Source of the DNA: Nepenthes gracilis
Lineage: Eukaryota > Streptophyta > Magnoliopsida > Caryophyllales > Nepenthaceae
Assembly (NCBI GenBank): GCA_033239525.1
Contig: BSYO01000005.1
Location: 24,348,519 to 24,412,518, forward strand
Direction: 5' to 3'
DNA: 64,000 bases
The position numbers were made by a program, and so were the translations under genes. Positions within the stretch are counted from its first letter, which is position 1; every line of letters begins with the position of its first letter. The notes below the pieces were generated by a model that saw only the letters and a program-made list of their open reading frames with translations, made no database searches and was not told the origin of the DNA. Shown here piece after piece: positions 11,412 through 22,030 of this stretch.

Positions 11412-13467
11412 AGCTTGCATTCTTTTGCATTGGTAGCTAATCCAATTCCTGATCAATCCTTTTATTTGACCTTGATGCACAAAAGGAAGATCAAGGAGGA
11501 ATATGTAAGTGATAATTTAATTTCATATATTTTCAACTGCTTTATGGTAGTAACTGGCTTAATCAATCCATACAGTTGAACTGTGGACGTTCGAGCACAG
11601 ACTTGGAGAGGCAGTGTTTATTCCAGCTGGGTGTCCACACCAAGTCTGGAATCTCAAGGTGCTAATCTCTTTTCTAGGGATGACAAAGTCTTCATATAAT
11701 CTTTTTCAGAGAGTTTTGAAAGGTTGGGAAGTGGAAGATTGGGAAGAGGGTAAGGGTAAGTGATGCAGGGTAAGGAAAATAGGTTAAGGGAAGAAGAAGA
11801 AAAGGGGGGAGGGATAACAACAAATAAGAGAATAGAGAAAAAAAGGAAAAGCAGATATTACCATGAAGAATGAAAGAGAATTATAATTTTTTAATATTAA
11901 TTTAATCTATTAATATCTTTTACCATAAAAGTATGGCTCTTATAAAGAAATTAAGTTCATAGATTAATTAAAAAATAAATATAATTTTTAATTAACAACG
12001 ATCTGAAATGAAAAAATAAAAAATGAAATTAAATATAATATATTTAAAAAATTTTGGGATTATTAAAATTATAAAATTTTAGTACTCTATAAGAAATTAG
12101 AAAATATAAAAACAAATCAAATTAAATCAAATCTTTCTCATATGAAATCAAATTTCTTTAACATCTTTAGAATTTTCACATTATTTCTAGAAGCTTTGTT
12201 TTCCCAGATGCTTCAAACTGGTAGAACTGTAAAGGGAGATGGTGCCTCTCATTTGCGTAGTGGAAGAGGATGGAAAACCCCCATGGAGAGGAACATAGGG
12301 GGGGGTGGGGGAAGCTCAGGGAGGGAAATCTCCTCCTCTTTATATCCTTAAAAATCTCTGACATGGTGAATTTAACATTTCATTGCTTTAAGTGGTTACT
12401 TTGAAGGATTAATTGTTTGTGTTTTCTATAGTCATGCACAAAGGTGGCGGTGGATTTTGTCCCCCCCCGAGAATATCCAGGAGTGCATTCAACTAAACAA
12501 GGAGTTTCAGAAGCTCCCGAAGAACCACTGGACAGGAAGGATAAACTGGAGGTAGTAGACAACCTTTCACCACGCATTGCCTCACTCAAATTGCTCAGTT
12601 GTAACAGCCTACTATCCATTTTCTACTCCAAAACAGATCAAGAAAATGATTCTTCATGCTATAAAACAAGCAATAGAAGATAGAGAGATGTTGGCATCTG
12701 TTGGGATATATGTTACTCTCATATGGACCCATATTGGTACAATATTGAGACGGAGTATTATGGTGTTCGCACTCGCGGCAAAATGGCTGATGGACAACTA
12801 GGTGCCAGACCGAAGGTCCAGACGAACTACTGGAATGAGGGCAACCATGACGGAGCCAAAGATGAAGGACGACCAGTCAATGCCAAGTTTGAAGGACGAT
12901 CGGCCAGACTAGTGAGACGAAGGCAACCAACCGAACTATCTAGTCCGAGAGGTGACCAAAGTACTAAAATTCCAAAGGGTGACTGGTTGCCGGCATCTTT
13001 AGGGTTTATAAAAAGCGTGTAAAAACTCCCTTTAGGGTTTATAAAAGAGAAGTACGTCTGATAGAGACTTGAAATTTTCGCCAATCAACTTGTAAAATTG
13101 AGAGACCAATGAGTGTTGTCAGTAAAAGAAAGTAAAGAGAATAGAGAGAAAAGAGATAAGGTTTTTCTTTGCTCTGAAGACTTCTTTTGCACTCATTGCT
13201 ACTCGGGTCCCTTAGATACAAGGAGTTGATCTCTTGTATTAGGTTTGTGTAATCATTTTACATAGTAAAGATTTTATGAACGCACAGTCTTGTGGTTTTT
13301 ATCCTCTTGTTTAGAAGAGAATTTTTCACGTAAAATTACTTGTGTCTTGATTTTTGTTTTATGATTGTCTTTGTGTGCTATGTTTCGTCATTGTTGTCAT
13401 TCATCCTTCCTTATCGATTCATCTAAGCCAGTGACGATTACTCCCAACAGCATCAAGTGACAATTGA
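11412..13467 (+). pseudogene. KDM3-type JmjC histone demethylase, C-terminal remnant (JMJ25/26/29-like)
   Basis: Four exon remnants encode the end of a plant JmjC lysine demethylase of the KDM3 group, nuclear enzymes that remove H3K9 methylation. Exon A (about 11412-11504) gives NPIPDQSFYL then HKRKIKEEY. Exon B (11576-11658) gives [20 protein letters not shown], keeping the last iron-binding His. Exon C (12432-12551) gives SCTKVAVDFVPP, then a shifted stretch, then KDKLE. Exon D (12637 onward) gives IKKMILHAIKQAIEDREMLA. Damage: the A/B junction does not join in frame with the visible GTAAGT donor; an extra C lies in the run 12461-12468 and a base is missing near 12538-12541; a solo LTR splits exon D, with the original end (SSDN and stop at 13465-13467) resuming after it. 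No N-terminal or zinc-finger exons are present. The family assignment is firm, the exact orthologue is inferred. Confidence 0.85.
12699..13449 (+). mobile_element. Solo LTR (751 bp) inside the JmjC last exon
   Basis: The element starts TGTTGGGATATATG and ends GATTACTCCCAACA, so its termini are inverted (TGTTGGGA/TCCCAACA). It is flanked by a perfect 5-bp target duplication, GCATC, at 12694-12698 and 13450-13454. Near its end it has the segment GTTTAGAAGAGAATTTTTCA with a CACGTAAAA, seen in several other LTRs of this window. There is no internal region or second LTR, so it is the product of LTR-LTR recombination. Removing it and one copy of GCATC restores the JmjC reading frame to a nearby stop. 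Open frames within it are not genes. Confidence 0.9.
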
Positions 13468-14611
13468 GCTTCTTGTAGACAGCTGCTGCGACAAGCCCTG
13501 GGTGTGCAGTTTGATCCTTCAAAAGATTGATATGTGCAGAAACTGCCTCCAGTCGACTAATTGTTTTATAGTGCAATCTATCTTGGGCTGAAGCACAAAG
13601 GATGGATCAATAACTTCCAGAGCAAGCGCACTAATACGAAGGTAGGAAGAACCGAAGTTTTTGCAGTTACTACTTTTATTTTCCTATTTACTTATTGTTG
13701 ATTTGTGTTAATGAAATCTTGCTTAATGTTCTAGAATAGAAATATTATCTTATCCTTTTATTTTTCCCTAAATTATTCTCTAAATTTCTCACCTGTATAG
13801 CATTACCCCTCCCTAATTGATTATAGTTCAGGTGTTTTACAAAACTTCTACAGGTGACTTAATTCAATATAATCAAAATTTTCAATCATATTCTGGGTTT
13901 AATCTTGACAGATATCAAAGCTTGTGTTACTATTTCTGATTCTGTGTTATGTTTGTTTTTCATGCCTTTAACAATTGCCCTGCTATTGGTAGATGTCAAA
14001 CAGCTAAGTACTAAATCCAAGTAAAGGTTGCCAGGGACTCCAGTTAATCTCTGGTTGAATTGACCATGAGCAAATTTACCCAGTAGTGCAATGAATAACT
14101 ATTTTGTTTTTCCTCTATTAAAGAACCAGTGTTCTGCACATTAGGAAAAGAGAAATGGCATACATATATTATTTTTACACTAAATTAAAATTTGGTTTAT
14201 GCCGTGTGGCTCTACTTGACATCAATAAATATATATGGGTTTAGTGGATCCGACATGGCATCATACAATGGTGTCCATGTATCATGATGAAGTGATCCAG
14301 AGTTGTAGGATATATGGCCACAGAGCTTCAGAGCTCCAGCGTTTCAACAAAATGCAGTGCTTTGGCTCTGTAAATTCCTCTTGAATAACTTGAACACTCC
14401 TTAATATGAGCAAGCTCCCATTATGTGTGGAGTTCATGAATGGATTAGGCTAAATTAGTCTATTTTATGTAATCTTACCTTATATTATATGCAAGTTATT
14501 GTTTTCACGACACGAATACGTGACTGTCAAGCTTACTTTGATAACTCCACTATTAGACTAAGTCTCCTCTTCCCCTTCCAAAATATTAGCAGTCTCAGTG
14601 TCAGAGAGCTG
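13468..14611. other. Intergenic region between JmjC relic and PPR gene
   Basis: It probably holds the former 3' UTR of the JmjC gene. About 13468-13640 has higher GC and, on the minus strand, two overlapping open stretches in different frames (one containing RLEAVSAHINLLKD), with no family recognised. The remainder is AT-rich without features. Confidence 0.4.
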
Positions 14612-16888
14612 CTAAAGTAATAGCTTGCAGAAGGCCGTTCTTGAGGATTTGAGTTTTAGATCCCTCATTTCAGATCCCAAAACTGCTAATATCCACATCA
14701 TTTCTTCACAACGAGGATGAGAACTATGATCTGTGAAGAAGGTTGCAATCTTCCCTTGCTGCTCAATATAACTCCAACCAGGAAGCTTTTTCAATCCAAG
14801 AGACTTCATCTGCATCCATGAATCACCCACCCCATCCCACCTACTCATGGAGGCATAACTCTGAGCTAGTTGCACAAATTTTTCAGCACTAACAGATTTC
14901 AACTTGCCGATATCTCCGGCAATAATTTCTCCGAGTTTGGTGTTGCCCTTGGCTCGGCACGCATCAAGTACTATGCCTAGGACCTCGACTGTAGGCTCTG
15001 AGATTGTCACCTTGTAAAATCTATATGCATCTTCTATCATCCCAGCTCGAGAAAGCAGATCAACAATGCAAGCACAGTGCTCAAGCTGTGGTTCGATCCC
15101 AAAATCTTGAATCATGGAACTGAACAAGCTCAGGCCTTCAGAGACAAGCTTGTTATGACTACAGGCGAACAGGATGGAAAGGAAGATGACATGGTTGGGT
15201 TGAAGTCCGGCGTGCAAAAAACTTGAGAATAGCTTCAAAGCAATCTCTCCCTTGCCATGGCTGCCATATCCTGCAATTATTGTGCTCCACGACACTGTAT
15301 CTTGCTCTTGCATCATATCAAAGCACCTCCGAGCAGCTTGCAAGTCCCCACACTTTGAGTACATGTCAACCAAAGCTGTGTCGACCAAGATGCTTGGTGG
15401 AAGAAAGCCTTTAATGACAAAGTTGTGCATCCACTTTCCTTGTTGAAATGCCCCAATGGAAGCGCAAGCTCGGAGAAGGGAGACAATGGTGATTGAATCT
15501 GGTCTTTGAACTGTCAATCTCATCTCATTGAACAAGAGCAATGCCTTGCTTAGATCTCCCTGTTCAGCATACCCTGAAACAATTGCATTCCATGAAACAA
15601 CATCTCTCGAGCACATAAAATCGAAAATGGTGGAACTCTGCTTCAAACGGCCACACTTCGAATACATAGTAATAAGTGCGTTCTGGACAGGAATGTCTAC
15701 GACAATTCCTTGCCGTAGTAAGTACCCATGAATGGATTTCCCAAAACTGAGTGAACTTACTTGCGCACAACCTGCAAGAACGGTAGCTATTGTTGCTGTG
15801 GAGGGCATTGTTCTCGATTCTAACATCTGATAAAAGATCATCAATGCCTTATCAGCACAATCATTCTGTACAAGCCCAGAAATCATTGACGTCCATAAAA
15901 TCACATCCTTGTCCAAGACGCTTTCAAACATCTCAAATGCATTTTTGATATCCCCAAATTTCAGGTAAAAAACTATGAGTGCTGTTGCTAATGGAGCATC
16001 CATTGCCAATCCAGATGTTATCATCTGCCCATGCACAAACCTTCCCAACTCAACGTCACCATCTGATGAGTCGGCAGACAGAAATGCCCCAAACGTCTGC
16101 TGATCGGGCGCTACACCTTCAGTCCTCATTCTCCCAAATAGGCAGAAACTTTCTTTAACATTCCCAATCTGGACATACCCGGATACCAAAGAATTCCATG
16201 AAACAATGTCCTTTCTATCCATCTCTTCAAACAAGTCTCTTGCAGCATCAACTCTCCGGAATTTCCCATACAAATGTAACATAGAATTAGCCAAATGAAT
16301 ATCAGAACAAAAACCAGACTGAAATGCACTAGCATGCAAACATTCCAACTGAAAAAGCTCGCTAACACCAGAAAGCACACACAGCATGGTAACGGAGCTC
16401 GGTTGAATTCCTTCATATCGCATCGAGTTATACATAAGAAACGCCCTATCAAGATTATCAGAACGCGAATGACACCCTATCATGGCAGTCCACGGAATAA
16501 CATTTCTTTCAGGCATAACATCGAACACATGGCGGGCATAATCAACGCAACCGAATTTTGCATAGAAACTGATCAGGGAAGAGGAGATGTAGGAGTCGGT
16601 GGAATACCCATCAAGGATAATTCGTTTATGTAGCGAAAGACCAAGTGAAAATTTGCTTAGACAAGCGCAGGCTTTCAGAAGACTAGGATATGTGTGGGCG
16701 TCAGGGGGAGTTTTGGATTTCAGCATAGAAGAGAAGGTGTCAATGACTTCTAGGTGTGAGCCTTCAGAAGAGAGGCGGTTGATGATCACATTGAATGACT
16801 TGGTGGCGGTGCCGGCTGCCGCGGCAGCGGTGAGCTGGGCTGTGGCTCGATGCGATAGTGATTTTAAGCAGCCTTGGAGCTTACTCAT
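14612..16888 (-). CDS. PCMP-E99: Pentatricopeptide repeat protein, PLS class with E/E+ end (At4g04370/PCMP-E99-like)
   Basis: An uninterrupted frame of 758 codons without introns, as usual for this family. The first about 30 residues are rich in Ala, Ser and Arg with no acidic residue, which fits an organelle-targeting peptide. From about residue 34 the protein is a run of PPR motifs in P-L-S triplets (for example RNVIPWTAMIGCHSRSDN, KDIVSWNSLVSGYVQIGNV, RDVVSWNAIVSGYAEQGDL, VDTALVDMYSKCGDLQAARR). The end has E-type motifs (VLGIVLDACRAKGNTKLGE, then SLGLKKLPGWSYIE) and no DYW cytidine-deaminase domain. Proteins of this class bind specific organelle transcripts and usually assist C-to-U RNA editing, recruiting a deaminase in trans. 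The overall match is to my memory of At4g04370. The start at 16888 is the first Met before the targeting-like segment. The symbol is that of the inferred orthologue; target RNA and organelle are unknown. Confidence 0.92.
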   Translation of the reverse strand: MSKLQGCLKSLSHRATAQLTAAAAAGTATKSFNVIINRLSSEGSHLEVIDTFSSMLKSKTPPDAHTYPSLLKACACLSKFSLGLSLHKRIILDGYSTDSYISSSLISFYAKFGCVDYARHVFDVMPERNVIPWTAMIGCHSRSDNLDRAFLMYNSMRYEGIQPSSVTMLCVLSGVSELFQLECLHASAFQSGFCSDIHLANSMLHLYGKFRRVDAARDLFEEMDRKDIVSWNSLVSGYVQIGNVKESFCLFGRMRTEGVAPDQQTFGAFLSADSSDGDVELGRFVHGQMITSGLAMDAPLATALIVFYLKFGDIKNAFEMFESVLDKDVILWTSMISGLVQNDCADKALMIFYQMLESRTMPSTATIATVLAGCAQVSSLSFGKSIHGYLLRQGIVVDIPVQNALITMYSKCGRLKQSSTIFDFMCSRDVVSWNAIVSGYAEQGDLSKALLLFNEMRLTVQRPDSITIVSLLRACASIGAFQQGKWMHNFVIKGFLPPSILVDTALVDMYSKCGDLQAARRCFDMMQEQDTVSWSTIIAGYGSHGKGEIALKLFSSFLHAGLQPNHVIFLSILFACSHNKLVSEGLSLFSSMIQDFGIEPQLEHCACIVDLLSRAGMIEDAYRFYKVTISEPTVEVLGIVLDACRAKGNTKLGEIIAGDIGKLKSVSAEKFVQLAQSYASMSRWDGVGDSWMQMKSLGLKKLPGWSYIEQQGKIATFFTDHSSHPRCEEMMWILAVLGSEMRDLKLKSSRTAFCKLLL

Positions 16889-17371
16889 GAGTCACCGGCA
16901 TTGCTGTGACTCCATTTTGCCTGATGACATTGGCTGCCATGGCTCAAGGCAATAGCCATTAGTCACAGCCATGCCTGATTTACGCCCTCTCTGGATATTA
17001 AATTTCTTCTGTTTTGTAGTATTTTTTATATTTTTTTATGGTAAAAATTTTATCTCAATAACTTAAATTATAAGACATTATGCACATTTTAATTTCAATC
17101 CTTATAATAATAAAATCATTGCCATTAAAAATATATATAAATTACTAAAACTAAAAATACCATAACACTTATTTCTGCAGTTCATTAGTTCCTGACTGAA
17201 CACACCCAAATTGATTTTAATAAAATTATAAATTATATATCTCTTTTCATAGTCACAAAATAGGCACAAGATATAGCAGGAGGTGCAACTAATGATCAAT
17301 AAGGACTCTATTTTTTAATAGATGAAGATTATTTTTCTGTAAATTTGGTGTGCCTCAAATTACTGGGTCAG

Positions 17372-17418
<47 letters not shown>

Positions 17419-17727
17419 CATGAGAATAAAAGAAGTAGAGAGTATTTAAAGCAGTGTGTATGCATTATTAATTAGCTACAATTGAGGATGGCATAACAAC
17501 TAGCCTACTAGTAAACACAAAAGAGCACCAATGAATTGATACCACTATATAATTCATTTTTATTTTTTTATTTTTGTTTTTCAATTAAATTTAAACTTGT
17601 CTAATTTGATAGATTCAAAACAATAAATTTGTACTTACATAATTTGATCTATATATATATATATAATATTATTTTTTTCTCATATATATATATATATTTG
17701 CAGTAAATATATTGTGTATATTTATAT
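16889..17727. other. PPR upstream region, AT-rich intergenic
   Basis: The roughly 100 bases beyond the PPR start are of moderate GC and probably hold its leader and promoter. After that the sequence is AT-rich with an (ATT)n tract at 17372-17418 and short AT tracts near 17650-17695. No gene is seen. Confidence 0.5.
17372..17418. repeat. (ATT)n microsatellite
   Basis: About 47 bp of uninterrupted ATT units. Confidence 0.95.
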
Positions 17728-18362
17728 ACAGGAAGAGGAAGAGAAAAATCAAATAAATAAACAAAATAATAATATATTTTGATTGGTATACTATATAGTT
17801 GGGGTGGCAATAATCAAAAAAGTTAAAAGAAATGGCTTTGTTGGACGGCCAACTCTAACGTTGGCCCAACGGGAAGGCCCAAATTCGAAAGGCCCAAACG
17901 TCGACGTGCGTCAACGCCAGGCGCCACACCTTGACTAAGGCACAAAGACGGCAGCCAACTCACGCTGGGACGGCCAACTCACGCTCGTTGATCGGAATCA
18001 TCTGAATCATGCAGTAGTGCCCAAAATAAGAAGGCCTCTACTGGCCTAACCCACTTGAGCCTCACGATCCAGTGAGGCGGTTAGAACGGCTTTTTTTTTC
18101 TTGCGCATTCCATAAACTCAACCAACACCCAATAAGGATATTGACAAAATCAGCGACATTTCCATAAGGATGCGCCAGATTTTTTTAATTTTCTATCAAT
18201 TGGAGCTTTCCAACAGTAAAATGCATGAAAGGAAAATGAGCAGTTTGGAAAACCGCTAACCGCCAGAAAATGAAACAATCTTAGCAAGTTAGGCAACTTG
18301 CGCCATCTTGCAGGAAGTGGAAGAGAAAAATTAAATAAATAAAAAAATTGATAATATATTTA
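17728..18362. repeat. GC-richer insert flanked by a direct repeat of about 50 bp
   Basis: The block CAGGAAGAGGAAGAGAAAAA at about 17730, continuing with TCAAATAAATAAACAAA and ATAATATATTT, recurs near 18313-18362 (CAGGAAGTGGAAGAGAAAAA and onward). Between them lies sequence of clearly higher GC (about 17835-18310) with repeated GACGGCCAACTC motifs, many GGCCCAA stretches and the palindromic GTTGGACGGCCAAC. It may be an LTR-like or unclassified insertion, or a duplication around an insertion. No coding frame is recognised. Confidence 0.5.
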
Positions 18363-19730
18363 TATTTATTTATCTTAAGGATTAATGATTTTTATACACT
18401 GGGATTAGAATTAAGTTTAATCGATCTATATTTATTAAGTAATATTTCTACTGCAAATATCCTTTTTTTTTTATTTGGTAAAATACATACCATGCAGCTT
18501 TTTATGTTGGAAGAGGAAGAAACAAACAGATTAATCGAAACACGTACATATTTTATAAATAAATTCCAACCTACCCAATAGATTGTAGAAGTCATGAGGT
18601 ATTTACAAATAAAAACCAATTGATAACAGTAATCAATTCATCATAAATAGTGAAAATAGGCTATTATATAATATAAATTAAAATTATATATAATATATTA
18701 AAATTTTTTAATTTTTTTAACTTATAAATAGTAAACTTTTATATAGTAAACTATCCTTTTACAATAAAAATATTCAATACTATTGAAATTTGGGATCAAG
18801 CACAACCACATCAAATGATTGCCCACTTGGCTTGGCCCTAACTATGTTGTAGCATGCAATCCTCAACAAACCTAGGCTATTCCTTGAACCCAATGGGCAT
18901 ATTTATCACAAAAATAAAATTAAAGTATAAATGAATGTGTTATATCCTAAGAGTTTAATAATACAACTATACAATATATATAATAACATATTAAGAAAAA
19001 TTATAGATTATATTTGTCATATTATATCCTTTCTTGATACCAATTACTATTGAAGGATATATATGAGTATCATATATTTTGATTATTAAAGAAAATTATT
19101 ATATATCTTAAAAATAATTATCTATTTTAATGATAAATTAATATTTTGAATTATATAATAGCCTACTTGTAACTATACAAGCGTTTAATTTACTCGCCAT
19201 TTCTCCTTCACGATAGGTAACAAAATTAATAGCTTGGAAACCCCACTTAATTTTCTTTGCCCTACCAATCTCATTTCCATATCTTTGATGAATAGAAAAA
19301 ATTATATGATATATTAAAAGGGTATGACATATTTTAATATTTTATTAATTATTAAAAGTATATATGCATGTTAAAATTAATTATCTATTAAAATATCTAA
19401 CAACTAATATTTTTTAAATAATTTTTTATTATTATTCAATGACGTGACAATTTAATGTATCATACAAATTTTTCACAAAACAAGGTCAATGGCTCTAATT
19501 TGATGAATGGAAAACATAATTAGCCAATTAAACCTACACTTAGAGTTTGTTTTTCATCTGTCAACTTACTCAAAAATTATATAGTATATTGATAGGATTG
19601 CCTTTATATTATGGTATATTGTTTAAATTTTCAACTCATTAATCAATTTCAACCAAATTCATGTCTAAATACTCAGCATGACTTGATCTTTCGGACCAAA
19701 CCCCGAATGCTTTTTCAAACCAAACCCCAA
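18363..19730. other. AT-rich intergenic and upstream region of first STIG1-like gene
   Basis: Very AT-rich with no supportable exon. TATA-like sequence (TTATATAG, about 19577-19584) lies about 150 bases before the chosen STIG1-like start and could serve it, although such motifs are common in this background. Confidence 0.4.
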
Positions 19731-20168
19731 ATGCTCGCAATGAGATCACCAATCATCTTGTTTTTACTACTCCTCCCAGCAGTCTTAGCACAATTTGGAA
19801 AATCACAACAAGAAGAAGATGAAAAATACGACGATCAAACTACAGTTTATTCGACCGGGAAAGACTTCTTGATCAGAGACACGGAAAACTACGCAGATTC
19901 ACAATCCAGGCTCCGCTTCAGCTGCAGTGAACTCCCCTCGATTTGTCGATCATGGAGTCCCGGGCCAGATTGTTGCAATAACAATTGCGTAGATTTGATG
20001 AAAGATCAGAATAATTGTGGCCAATGCACGCACAAGTGCAGGATCAATGAAATCTGCTGCGGAGGAAGTTGTATCAATCCATGGAAGGATCCAAAGCATT
20101 GTGGCGGGTGCAATAACAGATGTCCAACGGGAGTGCTGTGTGTGTTCCGTCTGTGTGGTTATGCATGA
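19731..20168 (+). CDS. STIG1: STIG1-like secreted cysteine-rich peptide (copy 1)
   Basis: A single-exon gene for a stigma-specific STIG1-like protein, a family of small secreted cysteine-rich proteins acting outside the cell (in tomato STIG1 promotes pollen-tube growth; Arabidopsis GRI belongs here). From Met at 19731 (or 19740) the protein has about 145 residues. A signal peptide (RSPIILFLLLLPAVLA, cut before QF) is followed by a variable acidic region and then the STIG1 domain with 16 Cys: GPDCC, NCGQC, EICCGGSC, HCGGCNNRC and a final LCGYA. The frame is open up to 19611, but the 40 residues before the chosen start are not signal-like, so I prefer the later Met. It is paralogous to the gene at 25484 on the same strand. 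The symbol denotes the family; which STIL it is cannot be told. Confidence 0.9.
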   Translation: MLAMRSPIILFLLLLPAVLAQFGKSQQEEDEKYDDQTTVYSTGKDFLIRDTENYADSQSRLRFSCSELPSICRSWSPGPDCCNNNCVDLMKDQNNCGQCTHKCRINEICCGGSCINPWKDPKHCGGCNNRCPTGVLCVFRLCGYA

Positions 20169-20639
20169 GATTGCATCAAAATCATGCAGTTCATGCAAAG
20201 CGTTCGTGCTTCTATACCTGATTGAGATGTTATATAGTTCATCTATTGGTATAAAATTTTAACATAGAAATTATTCTATCAGGGTTCATACATGAACCAC
20301 CATACCACTGCTATATTATTATTTCGGTTTGTAGCCGGTGCTGTGTTTCACGGTCCAAGTCTGAAATTTCAATTAAACGGATACTAAATTTGAATATTAT
20401 TTAAGATGGGCATGTTATAGGAAGGGTGAATAAGAGATTATCCACACTATGTTATACTTATTTCGACAATGATTTCAATTGAATAAGATGAAGAGTGTGT
20501 CATATACCCGATTAGGTGGAGACTAAACAAGTTTTTTCCGTGTTGTGGTTTGTAACAAATAAGCCTTCCTTATACATTTTGAGCATTCAAAATGTAACTT
20601 TAGTAAGAGTTTTGTGATATTTACCTACAATAAGCTGAT
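20169..20639. other. 3' flank of STIG1-like copy 1
   Basis: Likely 3' UTR in the first about 100 bases (GGTATAAAATTTTAAC near 20249), then unremarkable AT-rich sequence. Confidence 0.4.
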
Positions 20640-21116
20640 TCTTTAACGATCGTTTGATTGTTGAAATGAAATAAGGTAAAAATAGAATAGTTATTCCATG
20701 GAATAGAATAGAATATGAATAGAGTTAAAATTGTTATTCTCATATTTTTTGTTAGAATAGAATAAGGTGAGAATTATTATTTCATTATTTAATTTACAGA
20801 AATAATATGAAAATAAGGTAAAAATAGTGATAATAATAATAATGATAATAGTAATAATAATACAAAATAATAATAATAAAATATAATAATAATAATAATA
20901 ATACCTCATAATAATAATAAATATAATAATAATAATATAATAATAATAATAATATGTAAAAATTATTATTTTCATAAATGTATGAATAATAACTCTCAAA
21001 AAATATTTATTTTTGGTTAAATTTATAACCAAATAGAAGAATATCTATTTTCAAAAAATAAAGATTCTATTCCCTCTTTATTTTCTCCCACCAAACATAC
21101 CATTAAAGAAATTAAT
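20640..21116. mobile_element. MITE-like element with imperfect terminal inverted repeats and TAA-rich core
   Basis: The left end CTTTAACGATCGTTTGATTG pairs, as an imperfect inverted repeat, with the right end whose complement reads CTTTAATGGTATGTTTGGTG. Subterminal segments also pair (GGAATAGAATAGAA on the left, TTCTATTCCCTC on the right). The centre (about 20828-20960) is a low-complexity TAA/ATA array. Similar CGTTTGGTTG-type ends with GAATAG-rich flanks are common in plant MITEs. The target duplication is ambiguous (TTAA on both sides). The 113-codon Ile/Tyr-rich frame on the minus strand is an artefact of the array. Confidence 0.5.
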
Positions 21117-21603
21117 ATTCTAAAGTTCAACAGCTGACTTTATATCTACAAGAAGCATTGCTTTGGCTATCGTTGGAATTATAAGCCGTTATGTTGAATT
21201 AATATTTCAAGTGTAGAAAAATAAATATCATTGTAGCTTCTAACTTTTGAAATTATTAAAAAACCAACAAGTGAGATTTAGCACTTTAAAAATATATTCA
21301 ATATATTTAACTATTTAGATACACAAACTGTGATTAAAAAAAACTATTTATTATTTTTTAAATTTTTTATTAGCGTTAAATTTCACCCATTAAATTATAA
21401 TTTTAATGGAGGAAGCTGTCCCCTTTTACCACAATAAGATTTGAATTTGGAGAAATTATTGATTGCTGGTTACAAAATATTCATAAAAAAATTCAATAAA
21501 ATGAACAGAAAAAATGAAAATGAAATATGTCTTGATCAAACATAGAAAACTTACATACATGCATTGGATGTTGAGAATTTTCTCTTAGAAGTGAGGAGGA
21601 GCC

Positions 21604-22030
21604 CCTCTTACGTATCTAACGGATGATATCTAATTTTTTTTTTTAAAAAAATTAATAATATATGGTAATATTTTTATTTTATTTTTTATATTATAATTAT
21701 TTGGACACGTTAAAATTTTTATTAAAAACAAAAAAGTTATATTATCCAATAAAATAAAATAAGGGTCGAATTTTTAGATGATTAAGATGCAGATCCCTAA
21801 CGGATCGGGGGCATCCTTCTCCACTTGGGAGAAGAAACGCCCGGATCCCCTCTTCTTACATATCTAACGGATGATATCTATTTTTTTAATTAATAATATA
21901 TGGTAATATTTTTATTTTAGTTTTTTATATTATAATTATTTGGACAAGTTAAAATTTTTATTAAAAAAATCAAAAAAAGTTATTATTTCTAATAAAATAA
22001 AATAAGGGTCGACAGATGATTAAGATGCAA
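21604..22030. repeat. Tandem duplication, offset 248 bp
   Basis: The block TATCTAACGGATGATATCTA at 21613 recurs at 21861. Each is followed by the same order of AATAATATATGGTAATATTT, TTATAATTATTTGGACA, AATAAAATAAGGGTCGA and GATGATTAAGATGCA. The copies differ by small indels. A GC-rich spacer with AACGGATCGGGGGCATCC lies between. No coding potential. Confidence 0.85.

Noticed and set aside
19611..19730. Upstream extension of the first STIG1-like frame
   Set aside because: The 40 extra residues lack signal-peptide character, while a good signal peptide begins at the internal Met.
20691..21032. 113-codon minus-strand frame rich in Ile and Tyr
   Set aside because: Translation of a TAA/ATA low-complexity array.
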